The notes beneath the pieces are model-generated. The model saw only the letters and a list, made by a program, of their open reading frames with translations, was not told the DNA's origin and did no database searches. Below, piece after piece: positions 6,711-8,147 of a stretch of 8,147 nucleotides of DNA. This DNA comes from an uncultured Lachnospiraceae bacterium (GTDB lineage Bacteria; Bacillota; Clostridia; Lachnospirales; Lachnospiraceae). The translations under genes and the position numbers were made by a program. The number at the start of each line of letters is the position of its first letter. Position 1 is the first letter of the stretch. The stretch is from contig CAMPBP010000046.1 of NCBI GenBank assembly GCA_946639085.1, positions 1 to 8,147 on the forward strand. Direction: 5' to 3'.

Positions 6711-7372
6711 AAACCTGTCCTTATTGTAAGATCAAGGTCGGAGGCGACCTTAAAAAATGCCCTCTGTGCCAGAGCAAGATTGTGGGAGAGGGTGAAAGTT
6801 ACTATCCCAGTCCCTCAATTCTTAAACTGAGATCACCTTTATACAGAATACAGCTTTTTATTGTGTGGGTCGTGATCATAGCGGCACTTGGTATCGATTT
6901 TCTGTTCAACCTTCGCATGCCGGGGTTTGAGAACGTTCACTACAGCCTTATCATTGCCATGTGGCTCATGGTATTTGAGTTCGTGATAATGAAGCAGTTC
7001 CAAAGGGGAACGGGTTCGTCAAGAAATATGACGCTTCTTGTATTCCTGCTTCTGGGAATGCTTTTGATAACATCGTATTTCTTTGGATTTTTCGATTTTA
7101 CGGTTGACTGGATAGTGCCTATAGCACTTTCGGCAGCCATGGTCGCAAACTTTGTGCTTGCGATGATAGACAAACAGGGTAACGCCATGGCGTATCTGCT
7201 TACCAACATTTTCGTGGGGGCGGTTCCTTACGCCGTAATGTATTTCAGTCATCGTGAGACTCCCGTCACATGGATACTTTGTCTCATGATCAGCGTGGTC
7301 TTGTTCGCAGGAGCTGTAGTGTTCAAAGGACGTGCGGTGGCTGCGGAGTTCAGAAGAAGGCTCAATCTGTAG
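6707..7372 (+). CDS. Zinc-ribbon, six-TM membrane protein (DUF6320-like)
   Basis: 221 residues. It starts with a small zinc ribbon, CPYC (4-7) and CPLC (18-21), then a linker with YYPSPSILKLRSPLY. Six hydrophobic helices follow at about 48-67, 78-95, 108-127, 134-154, 161-180 and 187-206, and a basic cytoplasmic tail ends FRRRLNL. There is no signal peptide; the ribbon should be cytoplasmic. From memory, this arrangement matches proteins annotated DUF6320, a family of unknown function often found beside HxxxDG acyltransferases; I could not check that. The 4-bp ATGA overlap with the upstream acyltransferase, with GGAGG at 6692-6696 inside that gene, points to co-translation and perhaps a complex in which this protein anchors the enzyme at the membrane. 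It contains no obvious catalytic motif. Confidence 0.75.
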   Translation: MKTCPYCKIKVGGDLKKCPLCQSKIVGEGESYYPSPSILKLRSPLYRIQLFIVWVVIIAALGIDFLFNLRMPGFENVHYSLIIAMWLMVFEFVIMKQFQRGTGSSRNMTLLVFLLLGMLLITSYFFGFFDFTVDWIVPIALSAAMVANFVLAMIDKQGNAMAYLLTNIFVGAVPYAVMYFSHRETPVTWILCLMISVVLFAGAVVFKGRAVAAEFRRRLNL

Positions 7373-7386
7373 TTTTAATCGGTATG

Positions 7387-7415
7387 TTGACAGATGATTT
7401 TGTTTCTGATAGACT
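7387..7415 (+). promoter_or_regulatory. Strong sigma-A promoter of the hflX leader
   Basis: A perfect -35 TTGACA (7387-7392), a 17-nt spacer, and -10 TAGACT (7410-7415) preceded by TGA (7407-7409), an extended -10. Transcription should start near 7422. It is the best promoter in the window and lies only 14 nt after the upstream operon's last stop codon. Confidence 0.75.
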
Positions 7416-7456
7416 TCGTTTCGTAATTGATTTTGTAGAAAGAGAGGTAATCATAA

Positions 7457-7522
7457 ATGCGGATCAGGATTTTAGAAAACGAAAAACAGAATAATATGAT
7501 GACCTCGGTTTGCGTATTTTAG
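7457..7522 (+). CDS. 21-codon upstream ORF (putative leader peptide of hflX)
   Basis: ATG to TAG, 21 residues, beginning MRIRILENEK and ending MMTSVCVF. GAGAGG (7442-7447) lies 9 nt before the ATG, a plausible Shine-Dalgarno. The start is about 35 nt downstream of the predicted transcription start, and the stop is 3 nt before the 5' arm of the hairpin at 7526. The peptide has no signal sequence or membrane helix. Its basic start, NEKQNN middle and hydrophobic end are not a known leader I can name, and no run of a single amino acid's codons suggests amino-acid attenuation. It more likely reports general ribosome progress or drug-induced stalling. Confidence 0.55.
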   Translation: MRIRILENEKQNNMMTSVCVF

Positions 7523-7525
7523 TTT

Positions 7526-7562
7526 CGCCGGTTTATGACAGATTTATCGCTGTCTTTTGGCG
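7526..7562 (+). other. Leader hairpin between the upstream ORF and the terminator
   Basis: CGCCGG (7526-7531) pairs with TTGGCG (7557-7562; four Watson-Crick and two G-U pairs). Above an internal loop, GACAG (7537-7541) pairs with CTGTC (7550-7554). The segment GCCGGTT (7527-7533) could alternatively pair with AACCG..GC of the terminator 5' arm with a 2-nt bulge, so this element may also take part in switching. Confidence 0.45.
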
Positions 7563-7592
7563 TAAGAAGTTTTATCTGATATTGTGATCGTT

Positions 7593-7623
7593 AACCGCGG
7601 CTTTTTAGCTGCGGTTTCTTTTT
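7593..7623 (+). terminator. Intrinsic terminator in the hflX leader
   Basis: AACCGCGGC (7593-7601) pairs with GCTGCGGTT (7608-7616), nine pairs including one G-U, around a 6-nt loop, followed by the T-rich run TTTCTTTTT (7615-7623). It is the strongest terminator in the window. It would stop transcripts from both the upstream acyltransferase operon and the leader promoter, 71 nt before the hflX start codon. Confidence 0.85.
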
Positions 7624-7680
7624 ACCCTATTTCAGGTGAATTACCCGCGTTCGAGGTCTTTATGAAATCTTTGACATAAA

Positions 7681-7685
7681 GGAGG
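7681..7685 (+). promoter_or_regulatory. Strong ribosome binding site of hflX
   Basis: GGAGG, within AAAGGAGGAG, ends 8 nt before the ATG at 7694. This near-perfect site implies that control of hflX, if present, acts on transcription rather than on a weak start. Confidence 0.85.
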
Positions 7686-7693
7686 AGAACTGT

Positions 7694-8147
7694 ATGAGAG
7701 AATATAATGAAGAATTTGCCCCGGTGGTAATGGTGGGGCTTAGAATAAGCGAATCGGACGAAGAGTTCGATCATTCCATGGAAGAACTTGAGAGCCTTTG
7801 TGAGGCATGTGAACTTGCGGTGGTAGATACCGTTACACAGACCCTTGCCCATCCGGACAACGCTACGTGGATAGGCTCCGGAAAAGCGGAAGAACTGGCG
7901 AGAGCCGTTGAGATTGACGGCGCGGAATACGCTATATGTCTTGGTAACCTTTCCCCCGCTCAGATGAAAAATCTTCAAAAGATAATAAAGGTTCCCGTCT
8001 GGGACAGGACGAATCTTATTTTGGAGATCTTTTCAAGACGTGCCAAAACAAGAGAAGCAAGGCTGCAGGTGGAATCGGCGTATCTTCAGTTCATGATGCC
8101 CAGACTTACCGGTATGTGGCAGCATCTCGGACGTCAGAGCGGCGGTG
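7694..8147 (+). CDS. hflX: GTPase HflX (N-terminal part, cut by window end)
   Basis: Open to the window edge; 151 whole codons are visible. It encodes the N-terminal domain of HflX, a ribosome-associated GTPase that splits stalled or stress-damaged 70S ribosomes and, in some Firmicutes (HflXr), contributes to resistance to macrolides and lincosamides. Diagnostic stretches are TWIGSGKAEEL (residues about 58-68), LSPAQMKNLQ, PVWDRTNLILEIFSRRAKTREA, LQVESAYLQF and PRLTGMWQHLGRQSGG at the window end. The glycine-rich end is the loop just before the GTPase domain; that domain, with its P-loop, lies beyond the window. Start ATG 7694 follows an excellent ribosome binding site. Its leader carries a small ORF and terminator, suggesting induction when translation is impaired. 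Whether it is a housekeeping HflX or an HflXr-type resistance factor cannot be told from this fragment. Confidence 0.95.
   Translation, partial: MREYNEEFAPVVMVGLRISESDEEFDHSMEELESLCEACELAVVDTVTQTLAHPDNATWIGSGKAEELARAVEIDGAEYAICLGNLSPAQMKNLQKIIKVPVWDRTNLILEIFSRRAKTREARLQVESAYLQFMMPRLTGMWQHLGRQSGG

Larger units (their letters stand above)
7422..7623 (+). promoter_or_regulatory. Candidate translation-sensing transcription attenuator upstream of hflX
   Basis: This transcribed leader holds, in order, a small ORF with a ribosome binding site (7457-7522), a hairpin (7526-7562) and an intrinsic terminator (7593-7623). The last third of the small ORF, CCTCGGTTTGCG (7503-7514), can pair with CGTTAACCGCGG (7589-7600) at 10 of 12 positions, including one G-U pair. 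This would consume the 5' arm of the terminator. A ribosome at the small ORF's stop codon would cover 7503-7514 and favour termination; one arrested near the start would leave it free and favour readthrough into hflX. No clear promoter lies between the terminator and hflX. The sequence elements are visible; the mechanism is inferred. Confidence 0.6.

Noticed and set aside
7270..7494. 74-residue plus-strand ORF overlapping the end of the zinc-ribbon membrane protein gene.
   Set aside because: Its first half lies inside the last membrane helix of the real gene in another frame, it has no ribosome binding site, and its second half spans the promoter and small ORF.
7422..7623. A known metabolite riboswitch or T-box in the hflX leader.
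   Set aside because: No T-box sequence or recognisable riboswitch core was seen; the small ORF and simple hairpins explain the leader better.
7671..7676. TTGACA just before the hflX ribosome binding site, as a possible hflX promoter.
   Set aside because: A -10 at normal spacing would fall at about 7694, on the start codon, and none is present there; the transcript would lack the ribosome binding site.
7622..7978. 118-residue minus-strand ORF opposite hflX.
   Set aside because: It is the antisense shadow of conserved HflX sequence.

Overview
The base composition, codon habits (frequent ATA, CTT, AGA), Gram-positive Shine-Dalgarno sequences and gene families suggest a Firmicutes chromosome, most likely Lachnospiraceae or a close Clostridia relative. 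This is inferred from protein style, not from a marker gene. No transposase, phage gene, CRISPR array, tRNA or rRNA was seen.

Layout: (1) 1-142, the C-terminal tail of an FtsX/MacB-type ABC transporter permease, closed by a perfect 14-bp hairpin. (2) 237-2245, a two-component system: an OmpR-type response regulator and a membrane histidine kinase. (3) A convergent hairpin at 2259-2289, then a minus-strand PlsC-like acyltransferase (2292-3554) with a zinc-ribbon C-terminal extension. (4) A divergent intergenic region (3555-3706), then a tight plus-strand run of four genes: a TraX-family membrane acyltransferase, an HSL-type alpha/beta hydrolase, an HxxxDG acyltransferase related to alcohol acetyltransferases and condensation domains, and a zinc-ribbon/six-TM protein that overlaps it by 4 bp. 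(5) A leader at about 7387-7693, then the ribosome-associated GTPase gene hflX, cut by the window end.

The most interesting element is the hflX leader. It has a near-consensus extended -10 promoter (TTGACA, 17 nt, TAGACT), a 21-codon ORF with its own ribosome binding site, an internal hairpin, and a strong intrinsic terminator 71 nt before the hflX start codon. The 3' part of the small ORF (7503-7514) can pair at 10 of 12 positions with 7589-7600, which includes the 5' arm of the terminator. A ribosome finishing the small ORF would cover that segment; a ribosome held up early would leave it free. This is the expected architecture of translation-sensing transcription attenuation, and it precedes a ribosome-splitting/rescue factor.

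The middle of the window is rich in acyl/ester chemistry: three different acyltransferase folds and one esterase fold in about 5 kb, two of the proteins carrying CPxC zinc ribbons. The co-oriented genes probably act together on a membrane-associated acyl or acetyl ester, but the substrate cannot be read from the sequence.
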